A stretch of DNA of 23,626 bases from a virus. The stretch lies in the IMG/VR virus record IMGVR_UViG_3300028800_000311, positions 1-23,626 of that record; one strand, 5' to 3'. The notes under the pieces were generated by a model. That model saw nothing but the letters and a program-made list of their open reading frames with translations. It made no database searches and was not told the DNA's origin. Below, piece by piece: positions 16,572 to 22,735 of the stretch. Position numbers and translations under genes: made by a program. Position 1 is the first letter of the stretch; every line of letters begins with the position of its first letter.

Positions 16572-17392
16572 TGCTTACAAAGTTGGAGTTCACGAACGTT
16601 CGGGGCGATGTGCTCTCTCTCCCGATATCTGACTATTCCAATGGCTACCTGGTCAGTGACATCGAAGGACTGGGCCCCGTCAAAGCTACGTTGACGTCCG
16701 CGTCGATGGCTCAGCTTGACGGGGCTCAGCCCCAGTCGAGTCGCAGGGATGTCAGGAACATTACCTTCAAGATTGAGCTAAAGCCGAATTACAGTGATAC
16801 TACTGTTGACAGCCTTCGGACTGCTCTTTACGCATATTTGCTGCCGAAAGCGGTTGTCGGGATCAAGATTTACCGAGACGGAAGTTCCTGGGGTCTTACA
16901 ACCGGGACCGTTGAGAGCTTCGACAACACGTTGTTCACTCAGAAGCCTGAGATGGACGGATCGATCATCTGCTATGACCCGGATTTCTACGGTCCGAGCG
17001 TCGTATCTGTGAGCGGCTCGACAGTAGCTGACACGACAACGCAGGCGATCAACTACGCTGGAACCTCTGATGCAGGGGTCATATTTACCCTGAATGTTAA
17101 CAGGTCTATCGCAGGGTTCAACCTGTACAACATCAAGCCGGACGGCACTACACAGACATTCCTCTATGAGGGTGCTCTCGTCAATGGTGATGTGGTTGTT
17201 GTGACTTCCATACCGAGGCAGAAATCCATCATCAAGACGACATCGGGAACGCCTTCGTCCGTTCTTGCGGGTGTTGACTCCTCGTCTGCCTGGATCAGCC
17301 TTGGAAGCGGTATCAACGAGTTCCGGGCGGCTGTCTCGGGCGCAGCTATACCTTACACGATCCAGTACACCCCCAAATACGGTGCATTCTGA
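16571..17392 (+). CDS. Distal tail protein (Dit-like)
   Basis: The product has 273 residues. Dit forms the ring between tube and tip and carries the receptor-binding parts. The pattern MLTKLEFTNVRGDVLSLPI, DGAQPQSSRRDVRNITFKIEL and ICYDPDFYGP fits the siphovirus tail-component (Dit) family, with an N-terminal belt domain and a C-terminal beta-sandwich (about 145-273). Position directly after the tape measure is the standard one. The ATG overlaps the tape measure TAA by one base (TAATG) and AAGGGGG upstream gives the ribosome binding site. Confidence 0.85.
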   Translation: MLTKLEFTNVRGDVLSLPISDYSNGYLVSDIEGLGPVKATLTSASMAQLDGAQPQSSRRDVRNITFKIELKPNYSDTTVDSLRTALYAYLLPKAVVGIKIYRDGSSWGLTTGTVESFDNTLFTQKPEMDGSIICYDPDFYGPSVVSVSGSTVADTTTQAINYAGTSDAGVIFTLNVNRSIAGFNLYNIKPDGTTQTFLYEGALVNGDVVVVTSIPRQKSIIKTTSGTPSSVLAGVDSSSAWISLGSGINEFRAAVSGAAIPYTIQYTPKYGAF

Positions 17393-18576
17393 TGCAACTC
17401 GAGTTCTGGACACTAGACGATAACTTGCAGAAGTCCGAAGTAATCGAGGGTTATAACTCGTTTATCTGGACTGAAAGATATTCTTCCTGGGGCGGTATCG
17501 AGATCAAGATCCCCGCGAGTCAAGCGGCGCGCTCCCTTCTCCCAGCGGGAACAATGATCGCGCAATCACTATCGACCTATATAATGGTCGTTGAGACGAT
17601 CGAAGACGCGACCGATACAGATGGATCGGATATTCTTGACATTACGGGTCGTTCACTTGAGGCGATCCTTGACGACCGTGTCGCTATGTCTTCCGGTCAG
17701 GTTTCTGACATCGTAACGAACCCGAAGTGGGTTCTTACTGACACGCCTGGCAACATCGCACGTGCTATATTTATCTACATCTGCGTTGATGCGACGCTGG
17801 ACGATGGCGACATCATCCCGTTCTATCATTCTGGAACGATCCTGCCAACTGGATCCATTGCCGAGTCGAGCGAAACCATTACGGTCAACCTCGATCCAGC
17901 CACCGTGTACGCGTCAGTGAAAACCATCTGCGATACATACGGTCTTGGCTTCAGGTTGGTCCGGAACGGCGAAACTTCGCAGGTATATTTCGAGATCTAC
18001 ACGGGTGACGACCGGACTTCGGACCAGACTGATCGGGCTGCTGTCATATTTAGCCCGAACTTGGATAACCTTTCCGAGGTGCGAAGGCTCACGTCCAACG
18101 CTGCGTACAAGAACCTTGCGTACGTGATCGGTAAAGACCAGGTGAAAGTCGTTTTCGGAGTCGGCGAAGATACCGAATCATCCGGATTCAAGCGCCATGT
18201 CCTCATCGTGGACGCCTCCAGCATCGACGCCACAAGTGTTTCAGACGTTGATGCTGCTCTTTCCCAGGCCGGCTTGGATGCGTTGTCTCAGCACCGGAAA
18301 GTGTACCAGTTCGACGGTCAGATCTCCGAAATCGGGTCGTACAAGTATGGTACCGACTACAAGCTCGGCGATCTGGTTGAAGAGCAGGATGTCACTGGCT
18401 TCGGTAATCAGATGTATGTAACTGAGCAGATATTTGTCTCAGACGATCAAGGAGACCGGTCATACCCGACTCTTACCCTGTCGCAAGTCATCGTTCCTGG
18501 AACATGGATCGATGTTACTCCGCCAGATGAAGTATGGTCGGATGTAGACCCAAGCCAGGTATGGGGCAACCAGTAA
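17392..18576 (+). CDS. Tail tip protein, ReqiPepy6 Gp37-like (Tal-like)
   Basis: The product has 394 residues. The opening MQLEFWTLDDNLQKSEVIEGYNS, the SSWGGIEIKIPAS segment, DITGRSLEAILDDR and the late YKYGTDYKLGDLVEEQD are characteristic of the Siphovirus ReqiPepy6 Gp37-like family, which takes the place of Tal/gp27-type proteins at the tail tip. The last 20 residues (Pro/Asp/Trp-rich, ending PSQVWGNQ) look like a linker or docking tail. The ATG overlaps the Dit stop (TGATG), so the two are translationally coupled. No protease or muralytic domain was seen. Confidence 0.85.
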   Translation: MQLEFWTLDDNLQKSEVIEGYNSFIWTERYSSWGGIEIKIPASQAARSLLPAGTMIAQSLSTYIMVVETIEDATDTDGSDILDITGRSLEAILDDRVAMSSGQVSDIVTNPKWVLTDTPGNIARAIFIYICVDATLDDGDIIPFYHSGTILPTGSIAESSETITVNLDPATVYASVKTICDTYGLGFRLVRNGETSQVYFEIYTGDDRTSDQTDRAAVIFSPNLDNLSEVRRLTSNAAYKNLAYVIGKDQVKVVFGVGEDTESSGFKRHVLIVDASSIDATSVSDVDAALSQAGLDALSQHRKVYQFDGQISEIGSYKYGTDYKLGDLVEEQDVTGFGNQMYVTEQIFVSDDQGDRSYPTLTLSQVIVPGTWIDVTPPDEVWSDVDPSQVWGNQ

Positions 18577-18591
18577 GGAGAGGAGGAAAAG

Positions 18592-18882
18592 ATGCCAATT
18601 GGCGACGATGCCGCGGCCGCTGGCTTTGCTCTCGTTCCAGACACCGGCGAGGGCGGCGAAGTCAGGTTCGGTGCTCAAGAGATTAACCGAACCCGTGACT
18701 ACGTGGCTCAGGTCAAAGCTCTTGTCCTGTCTATCTGGCCAGTCAACCGAGGCGGAACAGGAGCATCGACCGCTGCCGCAGCCCGGGTAAACCTCGGCAT
18801 AGCCAGTGGAACAGCGGATCCGGATGACTCAGTCGGTGGAGCAGTCGACGGAAATATCTACTTCAAGATCGTCGGCAGCTAA
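18592..18882 (+). CDS. Small tail protein with WPVNRGGTGAST motif
   Basis: The product has 96 residues. VRFGAQEINRTRDYVAQVK at about 24-42 is likely a helix for trimerisation. WPVNRGGTGASTAAAARVNLG at about 49-69 is a segment that recurs in phage tail fibres, where it usually precedes a knob or chaperone domain. Here the protein ends soon after, so it is either a short fibre stub or a base on which the next gene product assembles. Two overlapping Shine-Dalgarno sequences (GGAGAGGAGG at 18576-18585) give it a strong start, unlike the next gene, which has none. Confidence 0.75.
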   Translation: MPIGDDAAAAGFALVPDTGEGGEVRFGAQEINRTRDYVAQVKALVLSIWPVNRGGTGASTAAAARVNLGIASGTADPDDSVGGAVDGNIYFKIVGS

Positions 18883-18885
18883 CTC

Positions 18886-19977
18886 ATGGCTACGAATGAA
18901 GTCTCTGTTACTGGCAGTAGCACGATCAAGATCATGGTTAATCTTGTCGGGCAGAATGCTGAAGCCGGTACAGATACCTTCGAAGTCATCGGACAGATGG
19001 TCAACGCTGGTAGTGCATCGTCGACCAGTCCTGGTAGTAACATCGGCCGGTCTGTTTCCGGGTCTGTCTACGACGATCTTTCGCATTTCGGATTTGCGAT
19101 AGCCGGTCACACCATATCGACCTTCATCGATGAAGAGTACACGATTGCCGCCGGTAGTGACGGAAATCTTACCGTGAACTTCACCGTATCTTACGGTGTA
19201 ACAGGAACAACTTTGTTCTTGAGTAACAAGAGTGTCGGGGTGTCGCTGACGGCGCCGCAACTGATTCCTAGCACGGTGTCCGGCTTGAAGTTGTCCAATG
19301 TCACGTCGGACAGCCTGACATTGACGTGGAACGCAGCCAAGAGTGCCACGAGCTACTATGTAGACATGTGGCCGAACACCGCGGGAACTGGCACTGCAAC
19401 TCGGACGACTGTATCTGGTACGACAACGGATATTTCGTCACTGACCCCAGGTAGCGGCTACAGGTTCAGGGTCACTGCTACTAACTCGGCGGGTAATGGT
19501 GGGATTTCTTCGCCCGTAACAGTTACCCTGACTTCGGCAGCATCAGCGCCGAGTGCACCGACGTTTAAGAACGTATCGGCCCGGTCGCTGACCGTGAACT
19601 GGACGAAGCCATCGAATCTCGGTGGAGCGACACTTACCGGTTATCGTGTAAGCAGGTACGACGGTACTAGCACGTCGGGAGCTTCCACAGACACGGATAC
19701 TTCAGGTTCAGGGACTTCTCTGGACGTCACAGGCCTTGATCCTGGGGCAACATACACGTTTACCGTTCTCGCCAAGAACACGTCGAGCGATAACGGCGGC
19801 TTGTCTGATCCGTCAGCACCTAGCACGGTAACTCTTCTAGCTGGGGCTTGGGTTCGTGATGGCGGTGTATGGAAGATCGCAATTCCTTATATTCGTCATT
19901 CGGGCACCTGGCAGCTGGCAACTCCGTTCATCAGGGTCACCAAGAACACCGTGCCCTCCTGGAATCAGACCGACTAG
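18886..19977 (+). CDS. Minor tail protein with two fibronectin type III domains
   Basis: The product has 363 residues. Residues 1 to about 125 form a beta-rich N-terminal domain of the sort used to dock on the tail tip. FN3 domains lie at about 128-218 (SDSLTLTWNAAKSATSYYVD; SSLTPGSGYRFRVTATNSAG) and about 222-318 (ARSLTVNWTKPSNLGGATLTGY; GLDPGATYTFTVLAKN). The C-terminus has two imperfect motifs, WVRDGGVWK (322-330) and IRHSGTW (336-342), that echo KVRSGGAWV in the adhesin at 11219. ATG 18886 is 3 nt after the previous stop with no visible Shine-Dalgarno sequence, so coupling is likely. FN3 domains in phage tails are thought to help loose binding to the cell surface. Confidence 0.85.
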   Translation: MATNEVSVTGSSTIKIMVNLVGQNAEAGTDTFEVIGQMVNAGSASSTSPGSNIGRSVSGSVYDDLSHFGFAIAGHTISTFIDEEYTIAAGSDGNLTVNFTVSYGVTGTTLFLSNKSVGVSLTAPQLIPSTVSGLKLSNVTSDSLTLTWNAAKSATSYYVDMWPNTAGTGTATRTTVSGTTTDISSLTPGSGYRFRVTATNSAGNGGISSPVTVTLTSAASAPSAPTFKNVSARSLTVNWTKPSNLGGATLTGYRVSRYDGTSTSGASTDTDTSGSGTSLDVTGLDPGATYTFTVLAKNTSSDNGGLSDPSAPSTVTLLAGAWVRDGGVWKIAIPYIRHSGTWQLATPFIRVTKNTVPSWNQTD

Positions 19978-20265
19978 GTGATTAAGCGAGGAGAGGTGAA
20001 GTGGCTTTCGATTCTGCGAAAGAAATCTCTGGAACTGGCTCTAATGGCTTTTGGAGCATGGATTATCTGGAAACAGGTATATTCTGTGACTCCAAACGGC
20101 TACCTGTGCGGCATAGGGTTCGGACTGATGATCCCATCCGCAAGGTCCGCGATAATCCGGATCTTGTCGGAGCCTGGATTGTCATCTTCCTCTTCGTCGC
20201 CACCGCCGGAGAAGCCCTTGCCCAATTCGCCGGAGGATTCTGGTGACCGAACCGGAAAACCGTGA
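19978..20265 (+). CDS. Candidate two-helix membrane protein with Ser/Pro tail (overlaps another frame)
   Basis: This 95-residue frame begins with GTG directly after the preceding TAG; GTG 19996 is an alternative. It has a basic start, a hydrophobic helix (LELALMAFGAWIIWKQVYSV), a second one (GYLCGIGFGLMIPSARSAII), and a Ser/Pro-rich tail (SSSSSPPPEKPLPNSP). The helix-helix-tail plan is what I would expect of a real small phage membrane protein, and PNGYL-type small membrane proteins next to holins feel familiar. Against it, no well-spaced ribosome binding site serves either GTG. Nearly the whole of it overlaps the 20001-20246 frame. One or both may be real. Confidence 0.5.
   Translation: MIKRGEVKWLSILRKKSLELALMAFGAWIIWKQVYSVTPNGYLCGIGFGLMIPSARSAIIRILSEPGLSSSSSSPPPEKPLPNSPEDSGDRTGKP
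20001..20246 (+). CDS. Candidate C-terminal membrane-anchored protein (overlaps another frame)
   Basis: This 81-residue frame begins at GTG 20001, 7 nt after GAGGAG (19988-19993), the best-placed ribosome binding site here. Its TGA overlaps the GTG of the next gene (GTGA), a usual sign of translational coupling. The first half is polar; residues about 55-78 (DLVGAWIVIFLFVATAGEALAQF) form one hydrophobic helix close to the C-terminus. Codons there are mostly C-ending, as in the neighbours. The signals favour this frame, while the protein character of the 19978 frame is at least as convincing. Confidence 0.5.
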   Translation: MAFDSAKEISGTGSNGFWSMDYLETGIFCDSKRLPVRHRVRTDDPIRKVRDNPDLVGAWIVIFLFVATAGEALAQFAGGFW

Positions 20266-20593
20266 GCGAGAAGAGCGGCTAGACCGGGCGGACCTGCAAG
20301 ACAGGAAAGATCACCGAGACCGCCAGGATCGTCGTGACCGATGGGCCATGAAAGAACGGTTCTCATACGTGACTTTGGCTGTCATCATCATGATGCTGTT
20401 TGTTATATTTGGTGTCGGCGGAGTCGTCTACATCAATAATAACAACCGCGCCTGGTGTGAGATCATCCATATTTCAACACCAGTAACACCGCCGCCGAAG
20501 CCTTTCATAGGGCAGAATGACCCGAACGCGGCGAGAAGGTACAACGGTTACGAGGCTCTGCAGAGACTCGACCGTCGTTTCGGCTGTAACTAG
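20243..20593 (+). CDS. Single-pass membrane protein with charged N-terminus
   Basis: The product has 116 residues from GTG 20243, with GGAGG at 20232-20236. Residues 1 to about 40 are almost all Arg, Asp, Glu, Gln and Lys, with RDRQDRRDR-type repeats, and should be a charged helix on the cytoplasmic face. A hydrophobic helix follows at about 45-67 (VTLAVIIMMLFVIFGVGGVVY). The outer part has WCEIIHIS, a Pro-rich stretch and a final Cys near the end, so a disulfide is possible. Small membrane proteins of this plan stand beside holins in actinophages as I recall. It may be a second holin or a holin regulator; not proven. Confidence 0.75.
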   Translation: MTEPENREREERLDRADLQDRKDHRDRQDRRDRWAMKERFSYVTLAVIIMMLFVIFGVGGVVYINNNNRAWCEIIHISTPVTPPPKPFIGQNDPNAARRYNGYEALQRLDRRFGCN

Positions 20594-20616
20594 CATTACG
20601 CAAGAGGGGAAATTCA

Positions 20617-20943
20617 ATGAACAGCAAGGTGTACGACGTCCTCAAGCCGATCGCCATGATCTGGCTCCCGGCATTCGCATCCTTCTACTTCGCAGTGGCC
20701 TCGATCTGGGGCTTTCATGACACCACGGCCGTGATCGGGACCCTGTCGGCGGCCGACGCTTTCCTTGGAGTCATCCTCGGGATCTCATCCAAGATCTACA
20801 CACCCCCGGTCGACGGCGCCATCGTGGTTGACAACAACGGCCTCAAGACAGTTCAGCTTCCCGGCCTCGAGGCTCACCAGATCGCGGCGAAGCCAACCCT
20901 TACTCTGCAGGTCAAGAACGAGACGACCGGCGCACCTTCGTAA
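20617..20943 (+). CDS. Holin
   Basis: The product has 108 residues from ATG 20617, with AGGGG about 8 nt upstream. Two hydrophobic helices lie at about 10-31 (KPIAMIWLPAFASFYFAVASIW) and about 37-58 (TAVIGTLSAADAFLGVILGISS), joined by a short polar turn, with a soluble C-terminal half of about 50 residues. This is the plan of the small r1t-type/actinophage holins that perforate the membrane at lysis. Codons are strongly G/C-ending. No endolysin was found on either side in the window, which is unusual but not rare in actinophages, where the lysin gene may stand elsewhere. Confidence 0.8.
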   Translation: MNSKVYDVLKPIAMIWLPAFASFYFAVASIWGFHDTTAVIGTLSAADAFLGVILGISSKIYTPPVDGAIVVDNNGLKTVQLPGLEAHQIAAKPTLTLQVKNETTGAPS

Positions 20944-20977
20944 TTCGCGAGGAAAACAAGTCCTATGATGAGAATCA
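20944..20977 (+). repeat. 34-bp start-associated element, copy R0
   Basis: The most diverged of six copies. It keeps TTCGCG, AAAACAAG and CCT, then reads ATGATGAG where others have TAATGAAG. In this copy the element contains the start codon of the 20965 gene. Confidence 0.6.
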
Positions 20978-21297
20978 ATGAAAGGACTAAAGTGTTTAGC
21001 CTCAAGAAGAATGAAGAAGAGCTACGCCGCCTTGAAGAGGCACTGGACCGAGCCATTCTAGATCTCGGGAACTACCCAAGCAATTCCAAGGAGTACGCAT
21101 CCATCGCCAACGCCGTCAAGGTGCTCGCCGAAGCCAACGCAGTCGACCAGACTACGTACAAGAGGCCTTCGGTGAGCCCTGAGACGATGGCCACGATCGG
21201 TGCGAACCTCGTTGGGATCTTGATGATCCTGAACTACGAACGAGCGCACGTCCTCACCTCCAAGGCGATGCAGTTCATCGTCAAGACAAAGATCTGA
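20965..21297 (+). CDS. Conserved-looking small protein, helical with hydrophobic C-terminal segment
   Basis: The product has 110 residues from ATG 20965 (ATG 20968 also possible); GAGGA at 20949-20953 is the likely ribosome binding site. The N-terminal half is charged and probably coiled coil (KKNEEELRRLEEALDRAI). The segment VSPETMATIGANLVGILMILNYERAHVLTSKAMQFI near the C-terminus contains a hydrophobic stretch and a pattern (SP-T-A--G-NL-GIL--L-YE---V-TSKA) that I recall from small phage proteins of unknown function in many actinophages. It is the last gene before the terminator at 21334. Confidence 0.8.
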   Translation: MMRINERTKVFSLKKNEEELRRLEEALDRAILDLGNYPSNSKEYASIANAVKVLAEANAVDQTTYKRPSVSPETMATIGANLVGILMILNYERAHVLTSKAMQFIVKTKI

Positions 21298-21333
21298 CCA
21301 CAGAGTCGACAAAGATTCGTCAAAATGGGAGTT

Positions 21334-21398
21334 CCGCGTAAGCAGCCAGTCAACATACGGTTGCTTACGCGGGATTTCTGTTTTGTATTTTCGTTTTA
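21334..21398 (+). terminator. Strong intrinsic terminator of the late operon
   Basis: CCGCGTAAGCA (21334-21344) pairs perfectly with TGCTTACGCGG (21362-21372), an 11-bp stem with a 17-nt loop. A T-rich run (GATTTCTGTTTTGTATTTTC and on to 21398) follows at once. It stands 37 bp after the last gene of the structural/lysis block, so it probably ends late transcription. Confidence 0.85.
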
Positions 21399-21406
21399 AA
21401 AAATTC

Positions 21407-21425
21407 CCGGGGGGATTTTCCCCGG
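21407..21425 (+). other. Short G/C hairpin after the terminator
   Basis: CCGGGG (21407-21412) can pair with CCCCGG (21420-21425) around a 7-nt loop. No T run follows, so it is not a typical terminator. It separates an AT-rich stretch (TTTTAAAAAATT at 21394-21405) from repeat copy R1. It may protect the 5' end of the next transcript or be incidental. Confidence 0.45.
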
Positions 21426-21429
21426 AGGA

Positions 21430-21463
21430 GTCGCGGCAGAAACAAGCCGTCTAATGAAGCCCC
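21430..21463 (+). repeat. 34-bp start-associated element, copy R1
   Basis: It contains TCGCGG, AGAAACAAG, TCTAATGAAGCCCC. It ends 16 bp before the ATG at 21480. Confidence 0.8.
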
Positions 21464-21479
21464 TACGAAAGGACCCACC

Positions 21480-21710
21480 ATGAAGCTGAATGAAAACCTT
21501 TGTGCGGCCATCGACGGCATCAACATGACCCTCTCGAACACCACCGACGAGATCAAGCAGGTCCTCGAGAGCGACAACCTCGTCTACAAGACGAAGCGCC
21601 TCATCGAGATCAATGCTGAACTCCAAGTCGGACTTGAGTTCGCGAAGAAGGATGTTGAGAAGGAGATCGATCGCCAGAGGAACAAGAAGTTCTGGCAGTT
21701 CTGGAAGTAG
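21480..21710 (+). CDS. Small coiled-coil protein with aromatic C-terminus
   Basis: The product has 76 residues from ATG 21480; AAAGGA about 8 nt upstream is the ribosome binding site. It is highly charged and predicted helical throughout (DEIKQVLES, KTKRLIEINAEL, KKDVEKEIDRQR). It ends in KKFWQFWK, a basic aromatic tail that could sit on a membrane surface. It follows element R1 and is followed 8 bp later by hairpin H1. No family recognised. Confidence 0.75.
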   Translation: MKLNENLCAAIDGINMTLSNTTDEIKQVLESDNLVYKTKRLIEINAELQVGLEFAKKDVEKEIDRQRNKKFWQFWK

Positions 21711-21717
21711 CTTAAAG

Positions 21718-21747
21718 CCTAGCCCCGACAAGGGGTTTAGGTTTCTC
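21718..21747 (+). other. Intergenic hairpin H1 with GGTTTCTC tail
   Basis: CCTAGCCCC (21718-21726), loop GACAA, then GGGGTTTAGG (21732-21741) with one bulged T and one G-T pair, followed by TTTCTC. It is the sequence-variant member of the H family. A weak terminator or RNA processing site is possible. Confidence 0.65.
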
Positions 21748-21780
21748 TCGCGTGAAAAACAAGGTCTCTAATGAAACCCC
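21747..21780 (+). repeat. 34-bp start-associated element, copy R2
   Basis: It contains CTCGCGT, GAAAAACAAG, CTCTAATGAAACCCC. It follows H1 directly and ends 15 bp before the ATG at 21796. Confidence 0.85.
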
Positions 21781-21795
21781 GTTAAAGGAGAGATT

Positions 21796-22014
21796 ATGAG
21801 CCTCAAGAAAGATGTTATTAACCTCCAGGCGATTTTCCCCACCATATCAGCAGACGACGCAGAAACTCTTGCGCGCTTCCACCGCCGCGTTAAAAACGCG
21901 AACCGGCTAGTTGTTGCGCGAGCAGTACTCACGCCTGTTGCCGTTGGTGTGGCAGTCGGCCTGGTCGTTACATTCGTCAATAAACTTGATAACGAATCGA
22001 CCGAAACCGAGTAA
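21796..22014 (+). CDS. Small single-pass membrane protein
   Basis: The product has 72 residues from ATG 21796, with AAAGGAGAG just upstream (21784-21792). The N-terminal 37 residues are soluble and basic towards the membrane side (FHRRVKNANR). One hydrophobic helix lies at about 38-61 (LVVARAVLTPVAVGVAVGLV and on), and the short C-terminus is acidic (DNESTETE). By the positive-inside rule the N-terminus should face the cytoplasm. It has R2 in front and H2 behind. No family recognised. Confidence 0.75.
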   Translation: MSLKKDVINLQAIFPTISADDAETLARFHRRVKNANRLVVARAVLTPVAVGVAVGLVVTFVNKLDNESTETE

Positions 22015-22018
22015 CCAA

Positions 22019-22048
22019 AGAGCCCCTAACACGGGCTTTAGGTTTCTC
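22019..22048 (+). other. Intergenic hairpin H2 with GGTTTCTC tail
   Basis: AGAGCCC (22019-22025) pairs with GGGCTTT (22033-22039) including one G-T pair, loop CTAACAC, then AGGTTTCTC. Loop and tail are the same as in H3 and H4. Confidence 0.75.
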
Positions 22049-22054
22049 TTATAT

Positions 22055-22088
22055 TTCGCGTCAAAAACACGTCCTCTAATGAAGACCC
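22055..22088 (+). repeat. 34-bp start-associated element, copy R3
   Basis: It contains TTCGCGT, CAAAAACACG, CCTCTAATGAAGACCC. It lies 6 bp after H2 and ends 22 bp before the ATG at 22111. Confidence 0.85.
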
Positions 22089-22110
22089 ACTTTGTGAAGG
22101 GATGATACTA

Positions 22111-22290
22111 ATGAAGAAGCAGATCGCCGCCACGAAGGAATTCGTCAAGCGCAACCAGACCAAGATCCTGGTCACCGCCCTTACCGTTGTTACGGTAGGT
22201 GCGATGATCCAGCGACAGGAGCTGAACGCGCACAACGACTTCCTCCGCGAGCACGGCCTGTACGAAGAGTTCACCGCCGACGAAGAGTAA
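22111..22290 (+). CDS. Small single-pass membrane protein
   Basis: The product has 59 residues. ATG 22111 is preferred because GAAGGG (22096-22101) is 9 nt before it; an in-frame ATG at 22102 abuts that signal. The N-terminus is basic (KKQIAATKEFVKRNQTK), then comes a short hydrophobic helix at about 18-34 (KILVTALTVVTVGAMIQ) and an acidic soluble C-terminus of about 25 residues (LREHGLYEEFTADEE). The N-terminus is expected in the cytoplasm. It is followed 9 bp later by H3. No family recognised. Confidence 0.75.
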   Translation: MKKQIAATKEFVKRNQTKILVTALTVVTVGAMIQRQELNAHNDFLREHGLYEEFTADEE

Positions 22291-22299
22291 TAAACCAAC

Positions 22300-22328
22300 G
22301 AGCCCCTAACACGGGCTCTAGGTTTCTC
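22300..22328 (+). other. Intergenic hairpin H3 with GGTTTCTC tail
   Basis: GAGCCC (22300-22305) pairs with GGGCTC (22313-22318) around CTAACAC, then TAGGTTTCTC. Bases 22300-22334 are identical to 22980-23014 (35 bp), including the start of the following ribosome binding site. Confidence 0.8.
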
Positions 22329-22340
22329 GAAAGGAGAAAA

Positions 22341-22580
22341 ATGAGTTTGTTCAACCGGCCTCCGCGAGTTATCGACAATAGTACCGGAGCGGATGTTACG
22401 CCCGGGCGTAAGGGGAGGCATCGCCGAACTGGTACCGGATGCACGGTTACCTGGGGTGAATGCGACACGCGCAGCAGTCGTTCCGAGGATGATGAAGAGC
22501 AGAAGCTCCCTCACGTCTGCGGCGAGTCTGGCGATCGTCACATTCATCGCTGCACGGCCTGCAATACCCCTCAGGCCTGA
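22341..22580 (+). CDS. Small Cys/His-rich, probably zinc-binding protein
   Basis: The product has 79 residues from ATG 22341, with AAAGGAG at 22330-22336. The first 30 residues are basic. Likely metal ligands are Cys34, Cys41, His58, Cys60, His67, His69, Cys71 and Cys74, the last part being HxC-x6-HxHxC-x2-C. The pattern resembles small phage zinc-binding proteins of unknown role. It is preceded by H3 with no R element between. A longer frame shifted by one base (22393-22611) overlaps it but lacks a ribosome binding site. Confidence 0.65.
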   Translation: MSLFNRPPRVIDNSTGADVTPGRKGRHRRTGTGCTVTWGECDTRSSRSEDDEEQKLPHVCGESGDRHIHRCTACNTPQA

Positions 22581-22586
22581 CGCATA

Positions 22587-22620
22587 TTCGCGTAGAAAAC
22601 AAGGCCTCTAATGAAGAGAG
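22587..22620 (+). repeat. 34-bp start-associated element, copy R4
   Basis: It contains TTCGCGT, AGAAAACAAG, CCTCTAATGAAGAGAG. It ends 7 bp before the ATG of a 21-codon ORF. Confidence 0.85.
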
Positions 22621-22627
22621 CAATGCA

Positions 22628-22693
22628 ATGAGCAATCGAATCTTGACTGTGCGAATCAGTTGCCGAGTAGTAATACGTTCGGTAAGGGAATGA
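22628..22693 (+). CDS. Possible 21-residue micro-ORF
   Basis: ATG 22628 to TGA 22693 encodes a very basic peptide (MSNRILTVRISCRVVIRSVRE). The only ribosome binding signal is GAAGAGAG at the end of R4. It is supported by its place behind an R element, as in the other small genes. It may instead be the remains of a decayed gene, since 22621-22735 holds nothing else. Confidence 0.3.
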   Translation: MSNRILTVRISCRVVIRSVRE

Positions 22694-22735
22694 GATTGCA
22701 AATGCTGGACGTGAAAATCGTCTGCTTTCTTTTCT

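Noticed and set aside
21732-21780. Alternative pairing of the H1 arm GGGGTTT with AAACCCC at the end of R2 (attenuator-like switch)
   Set aside because: The complement is exact here but is not kept in H2/R3, and H3 and H4 have no R element after them, so it is probably chance.
22393-22611. 72-codon frame overlapping the Cys/His-rich gene
   Set aside because: It has no ribosome binding site, runs into R4, and lacks the ordered Cys/His pattern seen in the 22341 frame.
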